Assembly: GCA_963802215.1 (NCBI GenBank)
Contig: CAWDHQ010000001.1
Span: forward strand, 248,001 to 312,000
Source of the DNA: SHZI01 sp963802215
Lineage (GTDB): Bacteria > Pseudomonadota > Gammaproteobacteria > Steroidobacterales > GCA-2729495
Direction of reading: 5' to 3'
Length of the DNA: 64,000 nucleotides
Part shown: one piece after another, positions 1 to 8,289 of the stretch
Layout: every line of letters starts with the position of its first letter
How positions within the stretch are numbered: the stretch's first letter is position 1
Notes under the pieces: generated by a model
Database searches by the model: none
The model's input: only the letters and a program-made list of their open reading frames with translations
Told to the model about the DNA's origin: nothing
Translations under genes and position numbers: made by a program

Positions 1-2286
1 GCCCGAGGTTTCCAGCTCGGAGGCGTTGACCAGAGGAATGTTGACCTGCAGCTCTCCCGAAATCGACCGGAAGATGAGCGGCAGGTTGAGGGCGCTGTCG
101 AAGCAGGCCGTGCTGTTCAGGTCGGCGGACTCGAAGCAGGCATTGATGATGCCCTGGGCACCGCCGTTCAGGTCGTTGATGTAGTCGTCGACGGTGATGT
201 TCCAGTAGTCCAGTGACAGCCGCAGGTCCTGCACGAAGCCCGGCGAGTAGACGATGCCGGCCGTCCAGGTGTCGCTGGTCTCCTCGCCAAGCGCCGGGCT
301 GCCGTAGTTGAAGCTTTCCAGCTGGTCGTTGGGCTGGGCATTGTTCGGCACGTCGATGATGCCCTGCGCGGCGCAGAAGTCGATGGTCTCCTGGGTCAGC
401 GGGTTGTCGACCGGGTCATACACGGTGTCCCCCTGGGGCGTGATCCCGGCGCAGGGATCGCTGGCGAAGGGGAAGTCCTGGTCGCCGTTCTGCAGGGACT
501 CGAACAGGCTGGGCGCCCGGCTGGCCCGCTGGTACATGGCCCGGGCCCGGATCTGGTCGGTGGGCGTCCAGTTGAGGCCGGCCTTGTAGGCCGTCACGTC
601 ACCCACGGTGGAGTAGTCCGACGCGCGGACGCCGAGCTCGGCCTCCAGAGTATCGATGAGCGGCACCAGCAGCTCGCCGAACACCTCGAACACGTCGAAG
701 TCACCGGCGATGGGCTGCTGGGCGTTGAAGCCCTCGATGTCACCGCTCTGCTTGGCCGCATCCGGCGTGTAGGTCGACTTGTCCTTGCGCCACTCGACGC
801 CGAACGCGAAGGCCGCGGTGCCGGCGGGCATCTCGAACAGGTCGCCGTTGATGGAGGCGTTCACCAGGTCCCGCTCGAAGACGGTGTTGTCGGCGAAGTT
901 CAGCCGGATGAAGTCCGCCATCTCCGGCGTGATGTTGCCGGCGCCGAACGGGTTGACCGGCACGCAGTCGGGGACCAGGCTGAGGTAGTCGGCGGGGCAG
1001 CCCGCAATGCCGGCCGTGAACCGGGAGTTCGACACGTCATTGAACGTGAACTGGTCGAAGTCAGTCCGTCCGTACTGGTAGTACGTGTCGTAGCTCCAGT
1101 TGCGGAAGCCGATGTCGCCCCGCAGGCCGACCGTGATCTGGGACAGCGTCGAGTCGACGGTCTGCTTGCGGGCGCCGACCTCCACCATGCGGCGGCGGAG
1201 GACGCCCGGCGCGTCCGGGTCAGGGCGCGTGGCCAGCAGCGCGAGGGTCTCTGGGGCCAGGAAGGGACTGTTCAGGTCGACGAGGATGTTGGTCGCCGGC
1301 GTCGGCGCCAGCTGGGTGGCGTTGCGGCTGTCGGTGAAGTTGAGCTCCGCGTAGGCCTGGACCTGGTCGTTGATGTCGTACTTGCCGAGGCCGCCGATCT
1401 GCACCCGTTCCTGGGGTGTCAGCAGGAGGTTGGCCGGGGCGAAGTTGTAGCGGTCGCCGACGCCGCCATTGGTCTCCGGGAGCTGGTTGATGAACAGGCG
1501 GGGCGTGCCGTCGGCGTTGAACGCGTAGTTGCCCAGGACTGATTCATCCAGCGAGTTCAGCGGCACGTTGTCCAGCCGGCCCGCGATGCCCGTTGCCGAA
1601 CCGCCCTGGAAGTCGATGGCGGTGTAGGAGCGGTCCGCCTGGGAAATCTCCTCCCGGTCGTACCAGCTGCCGAAGAGGGTGACATTGCCCCGGCCATCAG
1701 CAAAGTTGCTGCCCATGATCAGGTCGACCTGGTTCTCGTAACCGTCGCTTTCGCCCGAGATGCCGGTCTGGTAGCCGGCCTCGATGCCCTCGAAGTCGTC
1801 CTTGAGCACGAAGTTCACGACGCCGGCGAGGGCGTCCGAGCCGTACACCGCGGAGGCGCCGCCGGTGACCACCTCCACGCGCTCCACGAGGCGCGTGGGG
1901 ATGTTGTTGAGGTCGACGACACCTTCGTTGGTGGACGGATTCACCCGCCTGCCGTTGATCAGCACCAGGGTCCGGGTCGGTCCCAGGCCCCGGAGGTCCA
2001 CTGTCGCGGTGCCGTCGGCCGGGTTGTTCGAGGTGGCTGACAGGCCGGGCACCACCTGCGGCAGGGTATTCAGTACCTGCTCGATGTTGGTGCGGCCCGT
2101 GGCCTGGATGACGTCCGAGGTCACCGTGGCGATCGGGCTCACGGCGTCGTAATCCCGGTCGGTGATGCGCGAACCGGTGACAATGATCTCTTCCTCGGCG
2201 GCGTAGCCTGCGCTGCTGACGAGGCCCGCGACGGCAATCGCGAGCAATCCGCCACGGCGGGCGGTAACCCGTAATGGGTTCGACAT
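1..2286 (-). CDS. TonB-dependent receptor, N-terminal 762 codons (cut by window edge)
   Basis: This encodes an outer-membrane TonB-dependent receptor; the C-terminal end of the barrel lies beyond base 1. Translation from the ATG at 2286 gives a signal peptide of about 27 residues ending near GYAA, then a TonB-box-like EEEIIVTGSRI, then a plug domain with the typical LRGLGPTRTLVLINGRRV and GASAVYGSDALAGVVNF motifs, and then barrel strands to the edge. An AGGGGG ribosome site lies just upstream of the start. The INGRRV subtype is common in gammaproteobacteria and sphingomonads that take up large or hydrophobic substrates, but the ligand cannot be read from sequence. The nearest upstream gene on the same strand is a GspH-like pseudopilin 170 bases away, with no clear functional link. 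Confidence 0.93.
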   Translation of the reverse strand, partial: MSNPLRVTARRGGLLAIAVAGLVSSAGYAAEEEIIVTGSRITDRDYDAVSPIATVTSDVIQATGRTNIEQVLNTLPQVVPGLSATSNNPADGTATVDLRGLGPTRTLVLINGRRVNPSTNEGVVDLNNIPTRLVERVEVVTGGASAVYGSDALAGVVNFVLKDDFEGIEAGYQTGISGESDGYENQVDLIMGSNFADGRGNVTLFGSWYDREEISQADRSYTAIDFQGGSATGIAGRLDNVPLNSLDESVLGNYAFNADGTPRLFINQLPETNGGVGDRYNFAPANLLLTPQERVQIGGLGKYDINDQVQAYAELNFTDSRNATQLAPTPATNILVDLNSPFLAPETLALLATRPDPDAPGVLRRRMVEVGARKQTVDSTLSQITVGLRGDIGFRNWSYDTYYQYGRTDFDQFTFNDVSNSRFTAGIAGCPADYLSLVPDCVPVNPFGAGNITPEMADFIRLNFADNTVFERDLVNASINGDLFEMPAGTAAFAFGVEWRKDKSTYTPDAAKQSGDIEGFNAQQPIAGDFDVFEVFGELLVPLIDTLEAELGVRASDYSTVGDVTAYKAGLNWTPTDQIRARAMYQRASRAPSLFESLQNGDQDFPFASDPCAGITPQGDTVYDPVDNPLTQETIDFCAAQGIIDVPNNAQPNDQLESFNYGSPALGEETSDTWTAGIVYSPGFVQDLRLSLDYWNITVDDYINDLNGGAQGIINACFESADLNSTACFDSALNLPLIFRSISGELQVNIPLVNASELETSG

Positions 2287-2456
2287 GATGACCCCCTAGT
2301 ATTAACGAAACGATTTCAGTCGGCGGAAAACCCGGCCGCCAACCCGCACACGATTGAGCTTAACAGCACTGTTGCGCGCCGTGCAAAGCAATGGCCCGCG
2401 AAAAGTCTCTATTGTTGCTTCGGAGCAACGAGAGTGCCCAGCCCGGGAAACTGCCG

Positions 2457-3032
2457 CTAGCCCAGCGAGCAGTCGGGCTCCCGACCGTTGACCAGCCGGT
2501 CGGCCAGCGCGGGCTGGCCGAGGGGAGATACCCGCAGCACCTGCGCGTCGGCCGGGGCCAACCCGGCGCAGAACGTGAAATCGCCCCCGGCCTGGCCGCC
2601 CTCAGGCACGGAGACGCGGCCCGACGGGGTGTAGCCGAAGGCCCGGTCGAAGGCTTCCGTGCGGATCCGCAGGCCCGCAACCGGTGGCGCGGCACCGAGG
2701 ACCGCTTCGTCCGGATCGGCCCGGTAGTCCCCGTTGCTGTCCACGAACCGGATCCAGCCCGCCTCCCAGGCCACCCGGGCACAGGTCAGCCCGTCGGCAC
2801 TGGGGCAGATGACGATGGGTGCGTTGCGGGTAATGGCCTCGCTGCGGGCCACGTGCAGGGTGGCCACGAGCTCGTTGATCCCCGTGGCCCGGAGGTTGCT
2901 GCGGGTGACACTGGAGAAGCTGGGTACCACCAATGAGAGTGACACCCCAAGGACCCCCAGGGTCGTGAGCACTTCGCCGAGCGTGAATCCCCGTTGGCCA
3001 CCCGGGGCAGGGCAAGACGGTGAAAACGGCAT
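2457..3032 (-). CDS. GspH/FimT-like prepilin-type protein
   Basis: This is a 191-residue type IV pilin-like or type II secretion pseudopilin. It has a short basic leader, the prepilin peptidase site QRG-FTLGE (cleavage after G, Glu at +5) and a hydrophobic helix. The downstream globular part matches the GspH/FimT pattern: a LHVARSEAITRNAPIVICPS stretch, WEAGWIRFVDSNGD and a C-terminal disulphide-like pair (FCAG...DCSLG). The ATG at 3032 gives a 14-residue leader; a TTG at 3074 would add 14 residues. Neither has a good ribosome site. It stands apart from the main minor-pilin operon near 17-25 kb, so it may be an accessory minor pilin or DNA-uptake pilin. No partner gene is adjacent. Confidence 0.85.
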   Translation of the reverse strand: MPFSPSCPAPGGQRGFTLGEVLTTLGVLGVSLSLVVPSFSSVTRSNLRATGINELVATLHVARSEAITRNAPIVICPSADGLTCARVAWEAGWIRFVDSNGDYRADPDEAVLGAAPPVAGLRIRTEAFDRAFGYTPSGRVSVPEGGQAGGDFTFCAGLAPADAQVLRVSPLGQPALADRLVNGREPDCSLG

Positions 3033-3312
3033 GGTGGGCGAGTCCGGACCAGGAATGGCACCGAGAATAGGCAAGGCACCCGCCGCGGGCGTTGAAGCCG
3101 TTCACGCTTCCCCCTCGCCGGCGGCGGCTGCCGGAGGGCGCCCGACGGTGCCCGGCAGGGCCTGTTGCAGGGCTGCCACGCTCGTCACGGCCATAGCCAA
3201 GCCGCGCGGCGTGGGTTAAGTTATTACACAACGCGGGGCGGGCTGGCCCGCCAGGTGCCTTTCCAGGCACGACCATCCAGATTCAAGCACCACCATCCAG
3301 GGGATACCTACA

Positions 3313-4395
3313 ATGCTAGGAAGAAAGGCGATCACGACCACCGCTCTCGGGGCCTCGCTGCTGCTGGGCAATGCAGTGGCCCAGGCAGCCGAGGAGGTCG
3401 GTCAGGCCTACCTCAAGGGCCTCGGCACCTACATCTTCGCGGACAGCGACCGGCACGTTGATGATGATCTGGTCGGCGGAGCCGTGGGCTTCGGCTACGC
3501 GCTCAGCGAGCACTTCAACGTGGAGTTCGATTTCCAGTCGCTCAACATGGACGGCGACGGCACGTTCGATGGCGGCGAAGGCGGCTCGATTGCCTATCCC
3601 GATCAGGACCAGACGGCCCTCAACGTCAACCTGATGAACATCTACAACCGGGATGGCCTGTTCTCTCCCTACATCCTTGCCGGCCTGGGCGTCGTCAATA
3701 CGGATATCGGCAGCGAGGACCGGGACGATCTGCAGGGCCAGCTGGGCCTTGGCGTCCTGACCAAGCTGTGGGGCAACCGGCTGTCGTTGCGTACCGAGGC
3801 CCTGGCCCGCGGCCAGGATGCGTCGGACAACCTCACCGACATTCTCGTCAACGTGGGGTTCAGCGTGGCCCTGGGCTCGAAGGCGGCACCCGTCGCTGCC
3901 GCGGCGCCCGTGGTTGCGGCCGCACCCCCGCCGCCCCCGCCGCCCCCGCCGCCGGCTGACACGGACGGCGACGGTGTGATCGACCCGAACGACCAGTGCC
4001 CCGACACGCCGAAGGGCGACCGGGTCGGCCCGCAGGGTTGCTCCTGCGACATCACGCGGCAGCTGCAGTTCGCGTTCAACTCAGCGGAGCTGACCGAGGC
4101 CGACAAGGGGATCCTGAACGAGGTGGTGGAGAACATGACCCGCCTGAAGTTCATCTCCGGCACGGTGGTCGGCCACACGGACAGCACCGGTCCCGAGGCC
4201 TTCAACCAGACCCTGTCCGAGCGCCGGGCGGCCAGCGTGGTGACTTACCTGGAATCCCGGGGTATTGCCGCGGGCCGGCTGAAGGCCTCCGGCGCGGGCG
4301 AGAGCCAGCCGATCGCCGACAACGGGACGAGGGAAGGTCGCGCCCTGAACCGCCGCGTGGTTCTGACGCGCACGGACTGCGACGCGCCGAACTGA
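3313..4395 (+). CDS. OmpA-family outer-membrane porin
   Basis: This is a 360-residue OmpA-type protein that should anchor the outer membrane to peptidoglycan. A signal peptide ends near AVAQA, followed by an eight-strand-like beta-barrel domain (about residues 27-195), an Ala/Pro linker with ten consecutive prolines, one thrombospondin type-3-like calcium repeat (DTDGDGVIDPNDQCPDTPKG), and a C-terminal OmpA domain with GHTDSTGPEAFNQTLSERRA and LNRRVVL, the diaminopimelate-binding region. The start is the ATG after an AGGGG site. The gene is monocistronic and closed by a strong hairpin terminator. The domain order matches OprF/OmpA relatives. Confidence 0.95.
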   Translation: MLGRKAITTTALGASLLLGNAVAQAAEEVGQAYLKGLGTYIFADSDRHVDDDLVGGAVGFGYALSEHFNVEFDFQSLNMDGDGTFDGGEGGSIAYPDQDQTALNVNLMNIYNRDGLFSPYILAGLGVVNTDIGSEDRDDLQGQLGLGVLTKLWGNRLSLRTEALARGQDASDNLTDILVNVGFSVALGSKAAPVAAAAPVVAAAPPPPPPPPPPADTDGDGVIDPNDQCPDTPKGDRVGPQGCSCDITRQLQFAFNSAELTEADKGILNEVVENMTRLKFISGTVVGHTDSTGPEAFNQTLSERRAASVVTYLESRGIAAGRLKASGAGESQPIADNGTREGRALNRRVVLTRTDCDAPN

Positions 4396-4428
4396 ACGGC
4401 ACGCAGCCCAGGACCTGACGACAACCAG

Positions 4429-4460
4429 AGCCCCGGTCGCGCAAGCGGCCGGGGCTTTTT
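4429..4460 (+). terminator. Rho-independent terminator of the OmpA gene
   Basis: A 12-base-pair stem (4429-4440 with 4445-4456, one T:G wobble) closes a GCAA tetraloop and is followed directly by a T run. It lies 33 bases after the OmpA-family stop codon. Confidence 0.92.
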
Positions 4461-4520
4461 CGTTCGCGCGGTTGGAACCGGCCGGAAGACGTTATATGTT
4501 TATGACAATAAGACAACCTG

Positions 4521-5192
4521 GTGGACACCGTGGACGCTGATTCCCACACCCTGCTGCGCTTCGTGCACATCCTGCTGTTTGCCTACTGGCTGGGCGCGGA
4601 CTTCGGCGTGTTCCTCGGGGGCGGCTGGATGTCGCGCCCGGGGCTCTCGGTCATCGAGCGGAACCGCATCCGCGACCTGGTCATGGCCATCGACGTGGCG
4701 CCCCGGATATCCCTGGTCCTGATGCTGCCCGTGGGCTTCAGCCTCGCCCTGGCCTGGGGGACGCCGCTGCCGGCGACGGCGTTGCCGGTGCTCTGGGCGG
4801 GCGCCGCGGCCTGGATCTGCGTCCTGCTCTGGGTGCACTTCGCCCACGGGAATCCCATGATCCGGACCGTGCTGCAGCTGGACCTGGCGCTCCGCGTGCT
4901 GATCCTCGCCGGCATGGTGGCGCTGGCCCTGAAGGGGCTGACGGCGGGGGACGGCGCCGTGCCCGGCTGGCTGTCCGCCAAGTTCCTGCTGTTCGCCGCC
5001 GTCATCGCCGACGGCATCGTCCTGCGCTGGATCAGCGGCCAGTGGCATCCCGCCATCGCGCGCCTCGAGGCGGGTGATACCGTCGCGGGCGAGGAGATGC
5101 TCCGCGTCCGCCGCCGCAAGGCCATCGTCGCGGCCCTCGTCATGTGGTTCCTGATCGCCGCCGCCGCGTTCATCGGCACGATCAAGCCGTGA
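4521..5192 (+). CDS. Integral membrane protein, possibly CopD/DUF2269-like
   Basis: This 223-residue protein has about six hydrophobic segments. The first contains RFVHILLFAYWLGADFGVF, a His/Trp/Gly pattern reminiscent of the CopD/DUF2269 class of four-to-eight-helix membrane proteins. I do not recognise an exact family. The start is the GTG at 4521. Its stop overlaps the GTG start of the next gene (GTGA at 5189-5192), so the two are translationally coupled. Because the partner is an MFS transporter carrying a periplasmic cytochrome c, a redox or metal-related role is conceivable. That is inference from context only. Confidence 0.7.
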   Translation: MDTVDADSHTLLRFVHILLFAYWLGADFGVFLGGGWMSRPGLSVIERNRIRDLVMAIDVAPRISLVLMLPVGFSLALAWGTPLPATALPVLWAGAAAWICVLLWVHFAHGNPMIRTVLQLDLALRVLILAGMVALALKGLTAGDGAVPGWLSAKFLLFAAVIADGIVLRWISGQWHPAIARLEAGDTVAGEEMLRVRRRKAIVAALVMWFLIAAAAFIGTIKP

Positions 5193-7129
5193 CGTCCTAC
5201 TCCCGGGGGCGGGTCCTGCTGATCATGTCGGCGCTGCTGCTGTCGACATTGATGGCAAGCCTCGACTCCAGCTTCCTGCCCCTGGCCTTCCCGGACATGA
5301 TCGACGACCTCGACTCCAGCACGAGCGAGATCGTGTGGGTCGCCCTGGGCTACCTCGTCGCCGCCACGGGGCCGATGCTGCTGGCCGCGCGGATGGCGGA
5401 TGCCTTCGGCCACGTCCGCCTGTTCCAGGCCGGGACGGTCATCTATTCGCTCGCCATGATCGCCTGCACCTTCGCTCCCGACGTGCCCGTGCTGATCGGG
5501 CTGCGCCTGGTTCAGGGCATCGGCATGGCGCTGTTCCTGCCGACGACCTTCGCCATCGCCACGCGGGTCTACGGGCCGGAGCAGCGCGGCCGTGCGCTGG
5601 GCCTCCTGCAGGCCGCGAACGCGGCGGGCTTCATCCTCGGCCCGATATTCGCGGGCTGGCTGCTGGATGCCTACGACTGGCGTGCGACATTCGCCAGCCG
5701 CATTCCCTTCGCGATCCTCACGATCCTGCTGGCGCTGTTCGCCCTGGATTACCGACAGCCCATGGCGGTGCCCGGCGCCAGCCGGCGCTTCGACGTCGCC
5801 GGCGCGCTGTACCTGACGCTGGCCCTCTTCGGCGTGCTCTTCGGCTGCAACCGGCTGCCCGTGGAGGACAACCACCTGGACCCGCTGGTGTGGGCGATCT
5901 TCGCGGGCGGCTTCGTCTTCTTCTGGCTGTTCATGCGCCGCGAGCGGAGCTGTGCCGAGCCGCTGATCGACCTCGGCCTGTTCAGCAACAGCCCCGCGTT
6001 CACCCGCGCCTGCGTGGCCTTCGCCGCGATGTTCGCCAGCCTGCCGCTGACGCTGTTCGTGCTGCCCATCGTGCTGATCAATGGCCTGGAGATGCGGGCC
6101 TGGGACGTGGGCTTCATCATGGCCGTCTCGGCGGTCTGCACCACCGTCATGAGCCCCTGGGCCGGCCGGGCGGCCGACCGCTGGAACGCGGAGTGGCTGG
6201 CGTCCGCAGGTGCCATCGTGCGCGGCGCCGGCTACCTGCTGCTGCTCTTCGTTACCGTGGACACGGAGGCCGCCGGCCTGTTCCTGCCGCTCATCGTGAT
6301 CGGCATCGGCACGGGCCTGTTCTTCTCGCCGAACAACGCGCTGCTGCTCGCCAACGCGCCGCCCGAGCGCGCCGGCATGGTCTCCGGCCTGTTCGGCACG
6401 ATCCGCCAGGCCGGCTACGCCTTCGGCTTCGCACTGATCGCAAGCCTCTTCGCGGCGACCCAGGACTTCTACGAGACGAACTGGACCCGCACGGGCTTCG
6501 GCCGGATCACGCCGGATGCGGCCGGCCAGCTCACCGAAATATTCGACGGCGGCGGCATCTGGTCCCCCGAGATGCTGGTCTTCATCCTCCGCGTGTCGGC
6601 GATCGTCTGCTCCGCGATCCTGCTGGTCGCGCTGATCAATTCACTCCCGCGCGTCCGGACCACCGGCCGGCGCCAGCTTGCGGTGCTCGCGACGAGCGCG
6701 GGCGCCGCGGTCCTCGGGGTCTACCTGCTGCTGGTCGCGGCGCCGGGCGGCGTGGTGGTGGACGAGTCGGTTGCAGCCTCGGTGGAGACTGCGGCGCCGC
6801 CGCCGGTTGCCGCGTTCGGGATGCCGGCGCGGCTGGCAGTGGCTGCCGCGGATGTGCCGGTCGCCGCGCCCGCCGGCGGCCGCTTCGCGGAGTACTGCGC
6901 CAGCTGCCACGGCAGCGACGCGCGGGGACTGTCCGGTCTCGGCGTCAACCTGGTGGAGTCGGCCTGGGTGCGGCAGGCCAGTGCAGCCGACCTCGGCGCG
7001 TTCCTGCGCAAGGGCCGGATGCCGGGAGAGCCGGGCAACACCACGGGGCGGCCCATGCCGGCCTTCGAGTGGCTGGGTGATGAGACGCTGGCGGAACTGG
7101 CGATGGAACTGAAGAACTGGTCGGGGTGA
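5189..7129 (+). CDS. MFS (DHA2/EmrB-type) transporter fused to a C-terminal cytochrome c domain
   Basis: This 646-residue protein joins two modules in one uninterrupted frame. Residues about 10-490 are a 14-helix MFS drug:H+ antiporter-like domain (MASLDSSFLPLAFPDM in helix 1, RLVQGIGMALFLPTTFAIATR in helix 4, LGLLQAANAAGFILGP in helix 5). A basic loop (RVRTTGRR) is followed by a fifteenth hydrophobic helix at about 497-520, an Ala/Pro linker and a class I cytochrome c domain. That domain has the haem motif CASCH at residues 570-574 and a likely distal Met ligand in GRPMPAF. The extra helix would put the cytochrome in the periplasm, as haem attachment requires. The GTG at 5189 overlaps the upstream stop; an ATG at 5144 is less likely. 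The last 12 bases overlap the opposing tRNA-Pro gene. Confidence 0.88.
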   Translation: MTSYSRGRVLLIMSALLLSTLMASLDSSFLPLAFPDMIDDLDSSTSEIVWVALGYLVAATGPMLLAARMADAFGHVRLFQAGTVIYSLAMIACTFAPDVPVLIGLRLVQGIGMALFLPTTFAIATRVYGPEQRGRALGLLQAANAAGFILGPIFAGWLLDAYDWRATFASRIPFAILTILLALFALDYRQPMAVPGASRRFDVAGALYLTLALFGVLFGCNRLPVEDNHLDPLVWAIFAGGFVFFWLFMRRERSCAEPLIDLGLFSNSPAFTRACVAFAAMFASLPLTLFVLPIVLINGLEMRAWDVGFIMAVSAVCTTVMSPWAGRAADRWNAEWLASAGAIVRGAGYLLLLFVTVDTEAAGLFLPLIVIGIGTGLFFSPNNALLLANAPPERAGMVSGLFGTIRQAGYAFGFALIASLFAATQDFYETNWTRTGFGRITPDAAGQLTEIFDGGGIWSPEMLVFILRVSAIVCSAILLVALINSLPRVRTTGRRQLAVLATSAGAAVLGVYLLLVAAPGGVVVDESVAASVETAAPPPVAAFGMPARLAVAAADVPVAAPAGGRFAEYCASCHGSDARGLSGLGVNLVESAWVRQASAADLGAFLRKGRMPGEPGNTTGRPMPAFEWLGDETLAELAMELKNWSG

Positions 7130-7194
7130 CAGGATTCGAACCTGCGACCTCTTGCTCCCGAAGCAAGCGCTCTACCAAGCTGAGCTACACCCCG
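7118..7194 (-). tRNA. tRNA-Pro (anticodon CGG)
   Basis: The reverse strand folds as a 77-base tRNA. The acceptor stem CGGGGTG pairs with CACCCCG, the discriminator is A and CCA is encoded. The D-arm has AGCTCAGCTTGGTAGAGC, the anticodon arm is CTTGC-TTCGGGA-GCAAG (anticodon CGG), and the T-arm has GGTTCGAATCC. Its 3' end overlaps the last 12 bases, including the stop, of the convergent MFS-cytochrome gene. Confidence 0.95.
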
Positions 7195-7206
7195 AACGGG
7201 GCGGAC

Positions 7207-7236
7207 ATTGTATACGGGAGCGGCGGACGGCGTCAG
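7207..7236 (-). promoter_or_regulatory. Candidate sigma-70 promoter for tRNA-Pro
   Basis: Read on the minus strand, CTGACG (7236-7231), an 18-base spacer and TACAAT (7212-7207) lie 12 bases before the tRNA 5' end. The -35 element overlaps the ispB stop codon. Confidence 0.5.
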
Positions 7237-8231
7237 TAACGGCGGTCGACGGCGAAGTCGGCCAGGTCGGTGAGGGCGGTCTTGAAGGGGGAATCCGGCA
7301 CGGGGGCCAGTGCCGAGCGGGCGCGGGCCGCGCATTCCCGGGCCTTGGCGGCCGTGTAGGCCAGCGCGCCCGTGGTCTGGATGGCCTCCTGGATCGGTCG
7401 GATGTCTTCCCGGCCACCCCGCTCGATGGCGCGGCGGATCATCACCTGTTCCTTCGGCGAGCCCCTCTGCAGCGCATAGATCAGGGGCAGCGTGGGCTTG
7501 CCCTCGGCCAGGTCGTCGCCCACCTGTTTGCCGAGCTCGCCCTGGTTGGCGCTGTAGTCCAGCGCGTCGTCCACCAGCTGGAAGGCCAGGCCGAGTTCCC
7601 GGCCATACTCCACCAGGGCTTCCTCGACAGCCCGGGTCTGGTCCGCCAGGATCGCGCCGATCTGGGCGCCGGCCTCGAACAGCTTGGCCGTCTTGCGGTA
7701 GATGACATCCATATAGCGCTGCTCGGTGGTGTCGGGGTCCTTGCAGTTCATGAGCTGCAGGACCTCGCCTTCCGCGATGGTGTTCGTCGCGTCGGCCAGC
7801 ACGTCCATGATCCGCATCTGGCCCACCTGCACCATCAGCTGGAACGCGCGGGAGTAGAGGAAGTCGCCGACGAGCACGCTCGCCTCGTTGCCGAACACGC
7901 TGTTTGCCGTGTCCTGGCCGCGGCGGAGGTCGGATGCGTCCACCACGTCGTCGTGGAGCAGGGTGGCCGTGTGGATGAACTCGATGATCGCCGCGGTGAT
8001 GACGTGGCGATCGCCGCGATAGCCGCAGGCCCGGGCGGCCAGCAGCGTGATCAGCGGCCGTAGCCGCTTGCCGCCACCGCCCACGATGTAGTGGGCAACG
8101 CTGTTGACCAGGGCCACGTCGCTCTGCAGGTGCGCCGCAATTTCACGGTTGATGGCGGGCCAGTCGTCGCCGAGCAGTGCCCGCACTGCTTCCAGGTCAA
8201 ATCGCGGGAATTCCTGTTGGACGAGGTGCAT
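7233..8231 (-). CDS. ispB: Octaprenyl/polyprenyl diphosphate synthase
   Basis: This 332-residue trans-prenyltransferase extends farnesyl diphosphate with isopentenyl diphosphate to make the ubiquinone side chain. The first aspartate-rich motif is LLHDDVVDASDLRRG and the second is QLVDDALDY. GGGGKRLRPLI near the N-terminus binds the diphosphate, and GKPTLPLIYAL is also conserved. The length fits IspB (E. coli 323 residues). The ATG at 8231 gives the usual N-terminus; a longer frame continues upstream but reads as non-conserved sequence. It is divergent from the S1/P1 nuclease gene, with 58 bases between the starts. In many gammaproteobacteria ispB sits next to rplU-rpmA, as it nearly does here. 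Confidence 0.95.
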   Translation of the reverse strand: MHLVQQEFPRFDLEAVRALLGDDWPAINREIAAHLQSDVALVNSVAHYIVGGGGKRLRPLITLLAARACGYRGDRHVITAAIIEFIHTATLLHDDVVDASDLRRGQDTANSVFGNEASVLVGDFLYSRAFQLMVQVGQMRIMDVLADATNTIAEGEVLQLMNCKDPDTTEQRYMDVIYRKTAKLFEAGAQIGAILADQTRAVEEALVEYGRELGLAFQLVDDALDYSANQGELGKQVGDDLAEGKPTLPLIYALQRGSPKEQVMIRRAIERGGREDIRPIQEAIQTTGALAYTAAKARECAARARSALAPVPDSPFKTALTDLADFAVDRRY

Positions 8232-8289
8232 TGCGACACGAATAATGCCCGCGATGTGCTGCCCTGTACACCATGCAAAACAGCTGGCT

